A stretch of 64,000 bases of DNA from a bacterium (GCA_016781505.1 JADDQF010000024.1:1-64000), one strand, 5' to 3'. Positions 35,766 to 45,717 are shown, counted from the first letter of the stretch. A program made the numbers and translations. The notes: generated from the letters alone by a model not told the origin.

Positions 35766-36625
35766 TGGATGAGCGCCGGCCGGACGACGAGATGCGTGAG
35801 ATGCTGGCACGCCTGGAGCGTGAGTTCCAGGCGCGTGCGCAACCGCCCGACGAGGGCACAGTTGCGCGCACGCCGGAAGCTGTCCCACCCTACCGGCCGG
35901 TGCAGCGCGTACGGCTCACGCTGCCCCTGCATCGGCCCAGGGCGGTCTATGCGCTGCTGGCAATAAATGTGATCATGTTTGGGATCACGTTGTTGCTGGC
36001 GAGTCGCTTAGCTAGCAATGGTGCGGCCTTGTATATTCTGGGCGCCAAAGAAAATCAGGCCATCGACAGCGGCCAATGGTGGCGGCTGCTCACGCCCATG
36101 GTGCTGCACGGCAATCTGACGCATCTGTTGTTTAACTCGTGGGCGCTGTACTCGCTGGGCATGGAAGCGGAGCGCATGTTTGGCACAGCCCGCTTCCTGG
36201 CCGTGTACCTGCTGGCCGGGCTGGCCGGCAGCATTGCCAGCTACATGTTCAATCCCGCGGCGCTGTCGGTCGGTGCGTCAGGGGCGATCTTTGGCTTATT
36301 GGGAGCGCTCGCGGCGTTTTCGTTCTCGGCGCGCTCCTTGATCGGCTGGGAAGCATCCAAGATGCAGCTGGGACAGATGGCCACGTTGGTCGTGATTAAC
36401 CTGGCCTTTGGCCTGGCGGTGCCGAATATCGATAACTCGGCGCATATTGGTGGATTGCTCGTAGGCGGAGTGGCGGGGCTTGGGCTAGCGCCGCGCTACG
36501 GTGTGGATCGGCGCAGCTTCACACCCACCTTGGAACGGCGTGATCGGCCATTCGCTGGCTGGTTCATGGCGGGCGGCTTGTTGGTCGGCTTGATTGTCTG
36601 GTTTCTGGTTGCGCGCTCGGCGTAG
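35762..36625 (+). CDS. Rhomboid family intramembrane serine protease
   Basis: 287-aa membrane protease with a cytoplasmic N-terminal tail of about 58 residues and six to seven membrane segments. The dyad is Ser173 in GASGAIFG and His228 in NSAHIGGL. His121 and Asn125 of the oxyanion region (HLLFN) are also present, so it should be active. Substrates are unknown. It is coupled to murD by an ATGA overlap and sits in front of ftsW. That suggests a link to envelope or division proteins, although rhomboids are not standard dcw members. Confidence 0.93.
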   Translation: MMDERRPDDEMREMLARLEREFQARAQPPDEGTVARTPEAVPPYRPVQRVRLTLPLHRPRAVYALLAINVIMFGITLLLASRLASNGAALYILGAKENQAIDSGQWWRLLTPMVLHGNLTHLLFNSWALYSLGMEAERMFGTARFLAVYLLAGLAGSIASYMFNPAALSVGASGAIFGLLGALAAFSFSARSLIGWEASKMQLGQMATLVVINLAFGLAVPNIDNSAHIGGLLVGGVAGLGLAPRYGVDRRSFTPTLERRDRPFAGWFMAGGLLVGLIVWFLVARSA

Positions 36626-36689
36626 GGTCGCCGGAGATTGAGGAGAAGCGCGATGGCTTGGCTGCGGGTTGCCGAAAGAAGGTCTGCCG

Positions 36690-38096
36690 ATGTTTGACAC
36701 GAATCGCCGTCCGCCGGATCGTACGCTGCTCGCGTTGGTGCTGGGCCTGTCCGTGTTCGGTCTGGTGATGGTGTATAGCTCCAGCTTTTATATTGCCGTC
36801 AGCGAGGGCAATCCGCAGACCTACTACCTGCTGCGGCAGCTGGCCTGGATGCTGATCGGCGGCGTCGGACTGCTGGTGGCGCAGCGGATCGATTACCGGG
36901 TGTGGCGCCGGGTTGCACTGCCGTTGCTTGCCTTTACCGTGGGTCTGCTGATCTTGGTGGTGCTGTTGCCGGACCATATTTCGGGCAGCAACGGCGCCAA
37001 GCGCTGGATTCGCATCGGCGGCTTCCAGTTTCAGCCAACCGAGCTGGCAAAGTTTGCGCTGTGCGTGTATCTGGCTGCTTGGCTCATGACGCGCGGCGAT
37101 AAGCTCAAGTCGATGACGGCGGGCTTGATCCCGTTCGGCATGGTGCTGGGTCTGTTCTGCGGCATTATGTACCTGCAAAGCAACGTGAGCTCGGCGTTTA
37201 TGCTGATCATCATCGCCACTGCGATCTATTTTGCGGCAGGGGCCAACATTCTGCATATCATCGCGGGCATGATCGCTGCCGGCACGCTTGGCTCGCTGGT
37301 GATCCAAACGCTTGGCCACGCCGGTACGCGGCTCAAAGTCTTCAACGATCCGTGGGCCTATCCCCGCGACGGCGGCTGGCAGCCGGTGCACTCGCTGTAT
37401 GCGCTGGCCTCCGGTAACTGGTTTGGCCGCGGGCTAGGCCAGGGCCGCCAAAAATTCTTATGGCTACCCTACGCGCACTCAGACGCCATCTTCAGTGTGA
37501 TCGGCGAAGAGCTGGGCTTGATCGGGACATTTGTGCTGGTGGGCGCATTCCTGCTGTTGGCCTATCGGGGCTTTCGCATTGCCGCGCGCTCACAAGACCC
37601 GTTTGCGGCCCTGATGGCGGTCGGTATTACCAGCTGGGTCACGTTCCAGGCATTCTTGAACATGGCGGTCGTGTCGTCGCTGATCCCGTTTACCGGCCAA
37701 ACGCTGCCGTTCATCTCCTACGGTGGCACCTCCTTGGCGATGTGTTTGTTCGCCATGGGCGTGCTGCTCAATATCTCGAAACATGTTGATGATCAACGAC
37801 CCGAACCTGTCGTCAGTCCCGCCGTCGAGCGACCAGCCGCGCGGCCACCTGCGCGGCGGCCAATCAGCCTCGTCCCCAATCTCGCTGCTCTTGTGCGGCG
37901 GCGGAACCGGGGGCCACGTGTATCCGGCGCTGGCAGTCGCTTCAGTTTTGCCCGCGCGGACAGGCGCGCAGAGGTTGCCGTCAGCGGACGCGGCTGGCGT
38001 AAATACAGCTCCACCAGCAAGCCGGCAGCTACCAGACGTACCTCGGGCAAGCGTGTCAGCGCCAGCCAAAGCGGCGGCACCTGGCGCAGCCGCTGA
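36690..38096 (+). CDS. ftsW: Septal peptidoglycan glycosyltransferase FtsW, with long C-terminal extension
   Basis: SEDS-family polymerase of septal glycan strands acting with FtsI. The conserved core, about ten membrane segments, runs from MFDTNRRPPDRTLLALVLG to FISYGGTSLAMCLFAMGVLLNISKHV (near base 37790). WFGRGLGQGRQKFLWLPYAHSDAIFSVIGEE-type motifs lie inside it. The frame then stays open for about 100 further codons, rich in Arg, Pro and Ser, that overlap murG in another frame. The tail may be translated or may be the result of a lost stop. AGAAGGTC precedes ATG 36690. Confidence 0.93.
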   Translation: MFDTNRRPPDRTLLALVLGLSVFGLVMVYSSSFYIAVSEGNPQTYYLLRQLAWMLIGGVGLLVAQRIDYRVWRRVALPLLAFTVGLLILVVLLPDHISGSNGAKRWIRIGGFQFQPTELAKFALCVYLAAWLMTRGDKLKSMTAGLIPFGMVLGLFCGIMYLQSNVSSAFMLIIIATAIYFAAGANILHIIAGMIAAGTLGSLVIQTLGHAGTRLKVFNDPWAYPRDGGWQPVHSLYALASGNWFGRGLGQGRQKFLWLPYAHSDAIFSVIGEELGLIGTFVLVGAFLLLAYRGFRIAARSQDPFAALMAVGITSWVTFQAFLNMAVVSSLIPFTGQTLPFISYGGTSLAMCLFAMGVLLNISKHVDDQRPEPVVSPAVERPAARPPARRPISLVPNLAALVRRRNRGPRVSGAGSRFSFARADRRAEVAVSGRGWRKYSSTSKPAATRRTSGKRVSASQSGGTWRSR

Positions 38097-39183
38097 CCCA
38101 ACGCTACGCTTGATGTACGTTGGCTCGTATGGCGGAATGGAGGAAGGACTGGTGGCGCGTGAAAGTGGGCTGCCCTTTCGCGCAATCACGGCAGCGGCGG
38201 TGCGTGGACGTGGTCCGCGCGAGCTGGCTCGGAACAGTGTGCTGATTGCGCGGGGAATGGGGGAAGCGCGGGCACTGCTTCGACAGGTGCGGCCGGCGGC
38301 GATCCTGGGCACGGGCGGTTATGTTGTCTTTCCGCTCTTTGTGGCGGCGCGACAGCTCGGCGTGCCCACGATGATCTATCTGCCCGACATCGTGCCGGGC
38401 CTGGCGGTCAAAGCGTTGTCGCGGATCGCCACGCGGGTAGCTTGCTCGTTCGAGCCGTCGCTCAAATACCTGCCACGGGCCAAAACGGTTGTCACGGGCT
38501 ATCCCGTACGCCCGGAGCTGTTTGGGGTGAACACGCCGGCGGCCAAGGCGGAGTGTCGCGCGGCGCTTGGGGTGACGGCTGAGCTGCCGGTGCTGCTGGT
38601 GTATGGCGGCAGTCGCGGCGCGCGCAATATTAATCGGGCGGTCGAGGCGTTGCTGCCGGAGCTGCTGGAGCTGGCGCAGATCATTCATGTGTGTGGACGT
38701 GAAGGCGACGACGTGTGGCTGCGGGCTGCGGCAGAGCGTTTGCCGGCGCCACTGCAGGCGCGCTACCACCTGTTCCCGTATTTGCATGGTGGAGGTGCAG
38801 GAACTACCGCTTCATCTGCGGACGGCGTGGCGACCATGGTGCAGGCGTTTGGGGCTGCCGATCTGGCGATTGCGCGGGCGGGTGCGTCGACGCTGGCCGA
38901 GCTGCCCGCCGCGGGCTTGCCCGCGGTGCTGGTACCATTGCTCGCCGTTAAGCAGGACGAAAACGCGAACTATCTGGTGGAACGGGGGGCGGCGGTCAGC
39001 GTCCCCGACGAGGCGATGCTGGGGATGGGAGCGGCGGTGGACGGGCCGCTTTTTCGGGAGGTACGGCGGTTGCTCACGGATACACAGGCGCGCGAAAGCA
39101 TGGCGCAGCAGAGTGCCGCACTGGCACGACCGGACGCCGCCATCCGGCTCGCCGACGAGCTGCTGCATCTCGCCGGTGTTTGA
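37783..39183 (+). CDS. murG: UDP-GlcNAc--undecaprenyl-PP-MurNAc-pentapeptide transferase, with insertion
   Basis: GT-B enzyme converting lipid I to lipid II at the membrane. It has 466 aa, against about 360 usual. The N-terminal CGGGTGGHVYPALA loop, GTGGYVVFP, VYGGSRGARNINRA and ARAGASTLAELPA motifs are intact. The extra length is a 35-residue tail before the first strand and a Pro/Ala/Ser-rich insertion at residues 58-107, between VLPART and LRLMYVGSYGGMEE. There is also a small insert near HGGGAGTTASSADG. The only plausible starts, ATG 37783 or 37789, lie inside ftsW. Confidence 0.92.
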   Translation: MLMINDPNLSSVPPSSDQPRGHLRGGQSASSPISLLLCGGGTGGHVYPALAVASVLPARTGAQRLPSADAAGVNTAPPASRQLPDVPRASVSAPAKAAAPGAAADPTLRLMYVGSYGGMEEGLVARESGLPFRAITAAAVRGRGPRELARNSVLIARGMGEARALLRQVRPAAILGTGGYVVFPLFVAARQLGVPTMIYLPDIVPGLAVKALSRIATRVACSFEPSLKYLPRAKTVVTGYPVRPELFGVNTPAAKAECRAALGVTAELPVLLVYGGSRGARNINRAVEALLPELLELAQIIHVCGREGDDVWLRAAAERLPAPLQARYHLFPYLHGGGAGTTASSADGVATMVQAFGAADLAIARAGASTLAELPAAGLPAVLVPLLAVKQDENANYLVERGAAVSVPDEAMLGMGAAVDGPLFREVRRLLTDTQARESMAQQSAALARPDAAIRLADELLHLAGV

Positions 39184-39195
39184 AGGAGTCCGCCG

Positions 39196-39771
39196 ATGAC
39201 CATTCCGTACCAGCTCCTGATCCTTATCCCGTTCCTGATCATGGGCGTCTTTGGGGGCTTGCGCCGTGGCTGGATCGAAGAAGCGATCACCACGATCGGT
39301 TTGATCTTTGCCCTGGTCTTTTTCAGCAATGTCGAGCGGACCAGCTTGCTGGGCGTGCTGATTAATCGAGTGGTGCAGGCATTCGCGCTGTTTTTCGGCG
39401 CGCTGCTGGGCACGACCTTTGAGGCCCAGGGCTTGGTCGAGATCGGCAATCCCAATGTGTTTCAGTTCGTTGGCTTTGTCCTGACGGTTATTCTGGCGTA
39501 CATTGTCGGCAGCGCTGTCGGTCGGCGCCGCGGCCTAACCCGGCTCGGGTATGCGATGGGCGGCATTCTAGGAGCGATTAATGTCTTTTTGGTTGCATCG
39601 CAGCTGATTACGTTTATCACACAATACTTTCCGAACTTTTTCGAGCGGACGGTGACGGTTACATCGGAAGGTGGAAACGTTCTACGAGAATATCTGCCGT
39701 CAATCTTCGCGCTGTTGTTTATCTTATTGCTGGTAATATTTTTTCTACGTTTGCCCAAGATTCGAAGCTGA
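39196..39771 (+). CDS. CvpA-like membrane protein
   Basis: 191-aa protein with four to five membrane segments. The first hydrophobic stretch is followed by GGLRRGWIEEAITTIGLIFAL, the pattern seen in CvpA (colicin V production) proteins, whose role in envelope stability is poorly understood. The match is by layout, so the name is tentative. TGAAGGAG precedes the ATG. It is wedged between murG and murC with 12 nt and 0 nt spacing, so it is part of the dcw transcript. Confidence 0.7.
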   Translation: MTIPYQLLILIPFLIMGVFGGLRRGWIEEAITTIGLIFALVFFSNVERTSLLGVLINRVVQAFALFFGALLGTTFEAQGLVEIGNPNVFQFVGFVLTVILAYIVGSAVGRRRGLTRLGYAMGGILGAINVFLVASQLITFITQYFPNFFERTVTVTSEGGNVLREYLPSIFALLFILLLVIFFLRLPKIRS

Positions 39772-41160
39772 ATGACACACTATCATGTTATCGGGATCGC
39801 CGGCCTCGGCATGAGCGGCATCGCGCATATCCTGCTTGACCAGGGCCAGACCGTAAGCGGCTGTGACCAGCAGACGAATGGGCTGACCCGTGAGCTGGAA
39901 GCGCGGGGCGCTGTGATTCATCAGGGTCACGCCGCCGACCACTTGTCCCCTGTGGATGTTGTGGTGACAAGCTCGGCGCTCAAGGCGGAGCATCCCGAGC
40001 TGGTAGCCGCGCGCGAACAGGGTATTCCGGTGCTTAAGCGGGCCGACCTGTGGCGCGAATGGTCGCTCCAAAAGCCGACGCTGGCGATTGCGGGTACCCA
40101 TGGCAAGACGACCACCACGGCTATGTGCGCGCTGATTTTGCAGCAGCTCGGCTACGATCCGGCTTATCTGGTGCCGGCGGGTGGGCCAGTGCCAGGGTTG
40201 GAGCGCTTTGCGCGTTGGGGGAGTGGTCCATTTGTGATCGAGGCCGACGAATATGATCGCTTGTTTTTGGGTTTGCAGCCCAGTGTGTCGATCATCACCA
40301 GCGTGGACTGGGATCATGTCGACATCTACCCAACGCGCCAGGACGTGGAAACGGCATTTGTGCAATTTGCCCAGCAGACCGGCAAGGCAGTCGTCGCATG
40401 TAGCGATGATGCCGGCGTGCGGCAGTTGAGCGCGGAGGAGCGGCTCGGCCGCGTGATCCGGTATGGCCTGGGCCCAAACAGTGGGTGGCAGGCCAAGCAT
40501 ATCCGGGTTGAAGATGGGTGGACGCATTTCACTGTTTCCTTCGGCTCCGAGCCGGGTGGGCCGTCGTTGACCGCGCGGCTGCAGGTGCCGGGGCGGCATA
40601 ATGTGCAAAACGCCCTGGGCGCGGCGGTCGGCGTGCTGGAACTGGTCGGCGATACTTCGCTAGAACAAATCTTAACGGCGTTACAAGCATTTCGGGGAGC
40701 GGCCCGCCGCTTTGAGCTCAAGGGCGAGGCAGGCGGCGTGACCGTAATCGACGATTACGCGCATAATCCGCCCAAGGTACGCGCCGCCATTCAGGCTGCC
40801 AAGATGCGTTATCCCGACCGGCGGCTGGTGGTGTACTTTCAGCCGCACACCTTTAGCCGGACGGCCGCGCTGATCGACGAGTTTGCTCACGTCTTTGCCC
40901 AAGCCGATGTGGTGCGGATTGGCGAGATTTATCCGTCGCGGGAGCGGGCTGCCGACTTTCCAGGCATCGACGCGGCCTGGCTGGCGCGTCACATCCAGCA
41001 GCCCTCAGCTCTGGTGTCGGGCAATGTACACCAATCGACGGAGGTCATGCTCCAGGTTGTCCAGCCCGGCGACGTGCTGCTAACGCTCGGCGCCGGCGAT
41101 GGCAATCAGGTTGGCGACGCGGTGCTGGCAGCCCTCGCGCCACACGCGCAGAAATTGTAG
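39772..41160 (+). CDS. murC: UDP-MurNAc-L-alanine ligase
   Basis: 462-aa Mur ligase that adds L-Ala to UDP-MurNAc, the first peptide step. It has the N-terminal IGIAGLGMSGIAHILL nucleotide fold, the ATP loop IAGTHGKTTTTAM, DEYDRLFL, VDWDHVDIYP and the C-terminal DDYAHNPPKVRAAI and FQPHTFSRT motifs typical of MurC. Its ATG directly follows the stop of the CvpA-like gene (TGAATG). murB follows after 8 nt. Confidence 0.96.
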   Translation: MTHYHVIGIAGLGMSGIAHILLDQGQTVSGCDQQTNGLTRELEARGAVIHQGHAADHLSPVDVVVTSSALKAEHPELVAAREQGIPVLKRADLWREWSLQKPTLAIAGTHGKTTTTAMCALILQQLGYDPAYLVPAGGPVPGLERFARWGSGPFVIEADEYDRLFLGLQPSVSIITSVDWDHVDIYPTRQDVETAFVQFAQQTGKAVVACSDDAGVRQLSAEERLGRVIRYGLGPNSGWQAKHIRVEDGWTHFTVSFGSEPGGPSLTARLQVPGRHNVQNALGAAVGVLELVGDTSLEQILTALQAFRGAARRFELKGEAGGVTVIDDYAHNPPKVRAAIQAAKMRYPDRRLVVYFQPHTFSRTAALIDEFAHVFAQADVVRIGEIYPSRERAADFPGIDAAWLARHIQQPSALVSGNVHQSTEVMLQVVQPGDVLLTLGAGDGNQVGDAVLAALAPHAQKL

Positions 41161-41168
41161 AAGCAGGA

Positions 41169-42134
41169 ATGTTGCATTTGAAACAGCCACCGCAAAACGT
41201 AAAACTGCTGGAGCACGAGCCGTTGGCTCGCTACACATCGTGGCGCATCGGCGGGCCGGCGCGCTACTTCGCGGCGGCGACGAAGACGGATGATCTGCGC
41301 AGTCTGATGGCGTGGGCAGCGGCAGAGGCGCTGCCGGTGTTTATGCTGGGCGGTGGGACCAATATTCTGGTGGCGGATGGTGGCTATCCCGGCCTGGTCA
41401 TTCGCAACCGGGCCACACAGCATCGTATCGAGGAGCACGGCGACGATGTGCGGCTGTGGGTCGAATCCGGCGCGCCAACGGCGGGAACCGCTCGCCGGCT
41501 GGCTGCCCAGGGTATTGGCGGCCTAGTCTGGGCGGAGGGCTTACCCGGTACGATTGGCGGCGCGATCTTCGGCAACGCGGGCTGTTATGGCTCCGAGATC
41601 ACTGTCAACTTGATGCGGGCCTGGGTGCTGCGCGATGGTGCTGTCGAGGAGTGGCCCAAGGCGCGCTTTGAGCATGGCTACCGGACCAGTGTTCTGAAAC
41701 GAGCGGAAGGCGTCGGGGAGTCGCGAGCTGCGCCGACAGTCGAGGTAAGCGCTAACGCCCAGTCCGATCTGCCGACGCTGATCTTGGCGGCGGAGCTCCA
41801 CATGTTTCGCGACGATCCGCGCAAGCTGGAGGCCGACATGGCGGCGATTGCCGAGTCGCGCAAAAGCAAAACGCCGTCCGGCTCGTCGTGCGGCTCCGTC
41901 TTCAAAAATCCGCCCGGCACTACGGCTGGTATGCTGCTCGACCAGGCCGGGCTGAAAGGGACGCAGGTCGGCGCGGCGATTGTGTCGGACAAGCACGCGA
42001 ACTACATCGTCAACCTGGGCGGTGCAACAGCTGGCGATGTGCTGCGGCTAACCGAGGTGATGCGCGAGCGCGTGCTGGCGACGTTCGGCGTCGAAATGCA
42101 GCTCGAAGTGCAGGTGGTGGGGAAGCAGGTATGA
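41169..42134 (+). CDS. murB: UDP-N-acetylenolpyruvoylglucosamine reductase
   Basis: 321-aa FAD enzyme reducing enolpyruvyl-UDP-GlcNAc to UDP-MurNAc. Motifs are [22 protein letters not shown] (FAD), [19 protein letters not shown] and the C-terminal [14 protein letters not shown] with the catalytic Ser. It is the shorter type II-like layout. GAAGCAGG precedes the ATG. It overlaps ddl by 4 nt (ATGA). Confidence 0.95.
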   Translation: MLHLKQPPQNVKLLEHEPLARYTSWRIGGPARYFAAATKTDDLRSLMAWAAAEALPVFMLGGGTNILVADGGYPGLVIRNRATQHRIEEHGDDVRLWVESGAPTAGTARRLAAQGIGGLVWAEGLPGTIGGAIFGNAGCYGSEITVNLMRAWVLRDGAVEEWPKARFEHGYRTSVLKRAEGVGESRAAPTVEVSANAQSDLPTLILAAELHMFRDDPRKLEADMAAIAESRKSKTPSGSSCGSVFKNPPGTTAGMLLDQAGLKGTQVGAAIVSDKHANYIVNLGGATAGDVLRLTEVMRERVLATFGVEMQLEVQVVGKQV

Positions 42135-43288
42135 CGCGCAAGCTACGGGTTGGCGTGGTTTTCGGCGGGCGTAACAGCGAGCACGAAGTGTCGCTGAAGT
42201 CGGCGCGCGCGGTGATGAATGCGCTTGACCAGAGCAAATACGAGATCGTGCCCATCGGCATCGACAAGCAGGGCCGTTGGATCGTTGGGAACGACCCGCT
42301 GTATGCGCTGGAGCAGGCGGCCGATCCCAAGTTGCTGAATCGTCCTCCCGAGCCAGGCGTGGTGCAGACTGCATTGCCGCTACACACCACCAGTGGCCGG
42401 CTGCCCGACGAGTCGACACCGCTGGCTGCTGCAGCCTTGGCGGTAGCTGACAACAACGAGGCTGAAACCGATAGCCTGGGGCAGCTCGACGTGATTTTGC
42501 CGGTGTTGCATGGCATGTATGGCGAGGATGGGGCGCTGCAAGGTTTGCTCGAGATCGCCGATGTCGCCTACGTCGGCTGTGGCGTTTTGGCCGCATCGGT
42601 GGGCATGGACAAGGGCGTGATGAAGGCGGCGTTTGCCGCGGCGGGTTTGCCCCAGGTGCCGTATCTGCTGGTGCGCCGGCGTGATTGGGAGCGTGAGCGC
42701 GCGGCGGTGATTGCGCAGGTGGAGGCAACCCTGCGCTATCCCGTCTTCACCAAGCCGGCCAACGCCGGATCGAGTGTGGGTGTCAGCAAGTGCCGCGATC
42801 AGGACGAGCTGGCTGCGGGCCTGCATTTAGCCGCGCAGCAGGACCGGCGGCTGGTGGTTGAGCAGGGGATCAATCCGCGCGAGGTCGAGGTGGCCGTGCT
42901 GGGCAACGACGATCCCCAGGCGTCGGTGGTGGGCGAGATCGTGCCGGCCAACGAGTGGTACGACTACGCCGATAAGTATCTTGACGGCCGGACCGGGTAT
43001 CTTATTCCGGCGCCGCTGGACGAGGCAACCAGCGCCCGTGTGCGGCAGCTAGCCGTCGCCGCGTTCAAAGCCATCGATGGCGCCGGCCTGGCCCGGGTCG
43101 ATTTTCTGATCGATAAAGACTCCGGCGCGCTGTATCTCAACGAGGTCAACACCTTGCCTGGCTTCACCGCCGGCTCGATGTATCCCAAGCTGTGGGAAGC
43201 AACCGGATTACCCTATCGGCAGCTGCTGGACCGATTGATCGAGCTGGCGCTGGAACGGCACGTTGACCGGCGCGTCCGGAACGCATGA
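42131..43288 (+). CDS. ddl: D-alanine--D-alanine ligase
   Basis: 385-aa ATP-grasp ligase producing the D-Ala-D-Ala substrate of MurF. Motifs are [17 protein letters not shown] at the N-terminus, [31 protein letters not shown] and [22 protein letters not shown]. There is an insert of about 35 residues before the LHG motif, as in many Gram-positive VanA-like Ddl proteins. The start at ATG 42131 overlaps the murB stop. The terminal residue choice for substrate is not readable. Confidence 0.95.
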   Translation: MTRKLRVGVVFGGRNSEHEVSLKSARAVMNALDQSKYEIVPIGIDKQGRWIVGNDPLYALEQAADPKLLNRPPEPGVVQTALPLHTTSGRLPDESTPLAAAALAVADNNEAETDSLGQLDVILPVLHGMYGEDGALQGLLEIADVAYVGCGVLAASVGMDKGVMKAAFAAAGLPQVPYLLVRRRDWERERAAVIAQVEATLRYPVFTKPANAGSSVGVSKCRDQDELAAGLHLAAQQDRRLVVEQGINPREVEVAVLGNDDPQASVVGEIVPANEWYDYADKYLDGRTGYLIPAPLDEATSARVRQLAVAAFKAIDGAGLARVDFLIDKDSGALYLNEVNTLPGFTAGSMYPKLWEATGLPYRQLLDRLIELALERHVDRRVRNA

Positions 43289-43308
43289 ACAGCACGTAAA
43301 GGAATTTC

Positions 43309-44187
43309 GTGGGAAATGTAGCGGACAAACGACCGCAGGCCTCGCAAGCTCGTCCTGGATTCAGACGTGTGCTCCAGTGGAGCGTGCGGAGCGGCAAGCT
43401 CTTTGCGCTGGTCGTGCTGGGCGTTACGGGCTGGCTTTTGTATGACGCAATCACCTCCGATCAGTATGTGGTGCGTGCGGTGCGGGCCGAAGGGACACTG
43501 GCGCTAACGCCGGATGATGTGCAGGCACTGGCTGATGTTGATGGCGACCCGATCTGGTTTGTGCGCGACGCCGAGGTGGAGGAACGCGTCCGCCAAAGTC
43601 CATACGTTGAAGGCGTGCGGGCCCGCGTGGAGCTGCCAGACACGGTTGTGGTTGAGGTCAAGGAGCGCCGTCCCGATGTGCGCTGGGTCCATGCGGGCGT
43701 GACCTACGCCGTAGCCTGGGATGGGCTGGTGTTGGCGGTTGCGGGCGAGCCGCCCGCTAATCCGGCGGCACCCGCAACGCAGCCGATCACGGTTGAGGGC
43801 GCAATTGGTCCACTGACCATTACGCAAACCGAGACCATTTCGCCCACGCAAGCGGCAGACCTGCGCGGACCGGTCTTTGTGAGCAGCGTTGCGATCATGG
43901 ATACGACGCCCAACCGCCAGCTCAAGCCGGGTGAGCGCGTCGATCCGGATGCCCTGGAGATCGCCCGGCGGGTAACACTGCGCGCGGCCGAGCTACCCGC
44001 GCCGCTGCAACGGATCGAGTGGGATGCGGGCCTGGGTGTGTCCTTGATTGTGGGCGATACCAAGCAGGCGGTGATCGGCAAAAGCGAACGGCTCGACGAG
44101 AAACTTGCCATTCTGGTGGCGCTTTTGCGGGACGGCACGCCCTTCACCTACCTAGACCTGCGCCCGACAACGCCGTACTACCGTTGA
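43309..44187 (+). CDS. ftsQ: Cell division protein FtsQ
   Basis: 292-aa bitopic protein with a basic cytoplasmic tail, one membrane segment (about 33-50), a POTRA domain beginning YVVRAVRAEGTLALTPDDVQ, and the FtsQ/DivIB beta domain (VEVKERRPDVRWV). A Pro/Ala-rich spacer of about 20 residues interrupts the beta domain. It connects early divisome parts to FtsL. It begins with GTG 43309 after AAAGGAA. About 265 nt with a new promoter separate it from ftsA. Confidence 0.88.
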   Translation: MGNVADKRPQASQARPGFRRVLQWSVRSGKLFALVVLGVTGWLLYDAITSDQYVVRAVRAEGTLALTPDDVQALADVDGDPIWFVRDAEVEERVRQSPYVEGVRARVELPDTVVVEVKERRPDVRWVHAGVTYAVAWDGLVLAVAGEPPANPAAPATQPITVEGAIGPLTITQTETISPTQAADLRGPVFVSSVAIMDTTPNRQLKPGERVDPDALEIARRVTLRAAELPAPLQRIEWDAGLGVSLIVGDTKQAVIGKSERLDEKLAILVALLRDGTPFTYLDLRPTTPYYR

Positions 44188-44338
44188 TTAACCGGGCACA
44201 ACGCCATGACCGTGGAGGATGCCGGCAGCTCAGCTGAATCGTAAAGAATATCGTCCTGGGAGCGCAACAGCAACTGTTCAACAATCACTGGATGGAGCGT
44301 CAGATTTTTCTTGTAATGTTGAGTTAACACGTCGGGCA

Positions 44339-44367
44339 TTGCACAGAGTAATCGCGTATCGTATAAT
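44339..44367 (+). promoter_or_regulatory. Promoter for ftsA-ftsZ
   Basis: TTGCAC and TATAAT are separated by exactly 17 nt (44345-44361). It lies 87 nt before the ftsA ATG in the only large gap of the late dcw cluster, so ftsA and ftsZ can be expressed apart from the upstream genes. Confidence 0.75.
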
Positions 44368-44453
44368 CGCGGGCAGGCGTGCACCTAGCTTTACAGTTTT
44401 AGCCCAAAACGCTTTCCGCCGCCCCCTTGATACGATCGCCGAAAGGATGAAAT

Positions 44454-45701
44454 ATGAATCGAACTGTCGTCGGCATCGACGTTGGCACCACCAAAATTTG
44501 CACCATGGTCGCCGAGGTCCGCCCCGATGGTCGAGTGAATATCCTGGGCATTGGGCTTACGCCGTCCAAAGGCTTAGATAAAGGCGTTGTGGTCAACATT
44601 GATGATGCTGTCAACGCGATCTCGACCTCGGTCGAAAAGGCGGAACGACTAAGCGGCTACCGCATCGGAACTGCATATGTTGGGATTGCCGGCAAACATG
44701 TACAGTCGCTCAACAGCCGCGGCGTGGTTGCGATCTCACGGCAAGACCATGAGATTACGGGCACGGATGTATCGCGGGCAGTTGAGTCGGCCCAGGCTGT
44801 GGCGATCCCCACGCAACGCGAAATTATTCATGTTATCCCGCGGGCGTATATTGTGGATGGTCATGAGAACATTCGCGATCCAGTTGGTATGTCCGGCTAC
44901 CGGCTGGAGGTCGAAACGCATATTGTCACCGGCGAGGTGATGGCGATTCAAAACCTGATCAAAAGCGTTGAGCGCGCGGGGGTGATCATCGACGATCTGG
45001 TGCTGCAACCGTTGGCCAGCGGCCAGGCCGTGCTCACGCCCGAGGACAAAGATCGGGGCGTGGTGCTGGTCGATATCGGCGGCGGCACCACCGATATCGC
45101 AATCTTTATTCAGGGCGGTATCTGGCATAGCGTGGTGTTGCCGGTCGGCGGGAATCATCTGACCAATGATATCGTGGTCGTGCTGCACACGCCGCACAAC
45201 ACGGCCGAGTACCTGAAGCTCAAGTACGGCTCGGCCATCGCGGAAGAGCCGGAGGAAGGCGAGGACGACACGATCAAGACCGAGTCGTTCGCGCCTGGCG
45301 AACAGTTGGAGGTTAGCCGCTACTACCTTAATCAAATTATTCAGGCGCGGTCCGAGCAGATCGTCGAGCTGATCGCGACCGAAATTCGGCGCTCCGGCTA
45401 CGATGGGCTGCTGCCGGCGGGCATTGTGCTGACGGGTGGCTCATCGTTGTTGCCGCGCTTCGACGAGCTTGTGCGCGATATGCTGGGCATGCCGGTGCGT
45501 ATCGGCAGTCCCACCGGCCTGTCGGGCTTGTCGGATGCCGTGGACTCGCCGCCCTACGCGACGGGAGTAGGCCTGGTTAAGTGGGGCATGACGCATGGCT
45601 TGCGGCATCCTAGTGGCGGCCCGCTTCCCGGGGGTGAAGTCGGAAACTGGCGCAATGTGTATGATCGTTTCAAAGGTTGGCTCAGAGAATTTTTACCATA
45701 A
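44454..45701 (+). CDS. ftsA: Cell division protein FtsA
   Basis: 415-aa actin-like ATPase that tethers FtsZ to the membrane. It has phosphate 1 (VGIDVGTTKICTMVAE), the 1C domain (IGTAYVGIAGKHVQSLNSRG), phosphate 2 (VVLVDIGGGTTDIAIF) and the adenosine motif (GIVLTGGSSLLPRF). A C-terminal amphipathic helix, WRNVYDRFKGWLREFLP, is the membrane-targeting sequence. An acidic insert (EEPEEGEDDT) lies mid-protein. GAAAGGATG precedes the ATG. ftsZ follows after 82 nt with a hairpin between. Confidence 0.96.
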   Translation: MNRTVVGIDVGTTKICTMVAEVRPDGRVNILGIGLTPSKGLDKGVVVNIDDAVNAISTSVEKAERLSGYRIGTAYVGIAGKHVQSLNSRGVVAISRQDHEITGTDVSRAVESAQAVAIPTQREIIHVIPRAYIVDGHENIRDPVGMSGYRLEVETHIVTGEVMAIQNLIKSVERAGVIIDDLVLQPLASGQAVLTPEDKDRGVVLVDIGGGTTDIAIFIQGGIWHSVVLPVGGNHLTNDIVVVLHTPHNTAEYLKLKYGSAIAEEPEEGEDDTIKTESFAPGEQLEVSRYYLNQIIQARSEQIVELIATEIRRSGYDGLLPAGIVLTGGSSLLPRFDELVRDMLGMPVRIGSPTGLSGLSDAVDSPPYATGVGLVKWGMTHGLRHPSGGPLPGGEVGNWRNVYDRFKGWLREFLP

Positions 45702-45717
45702 CATATAATATAGCGGG

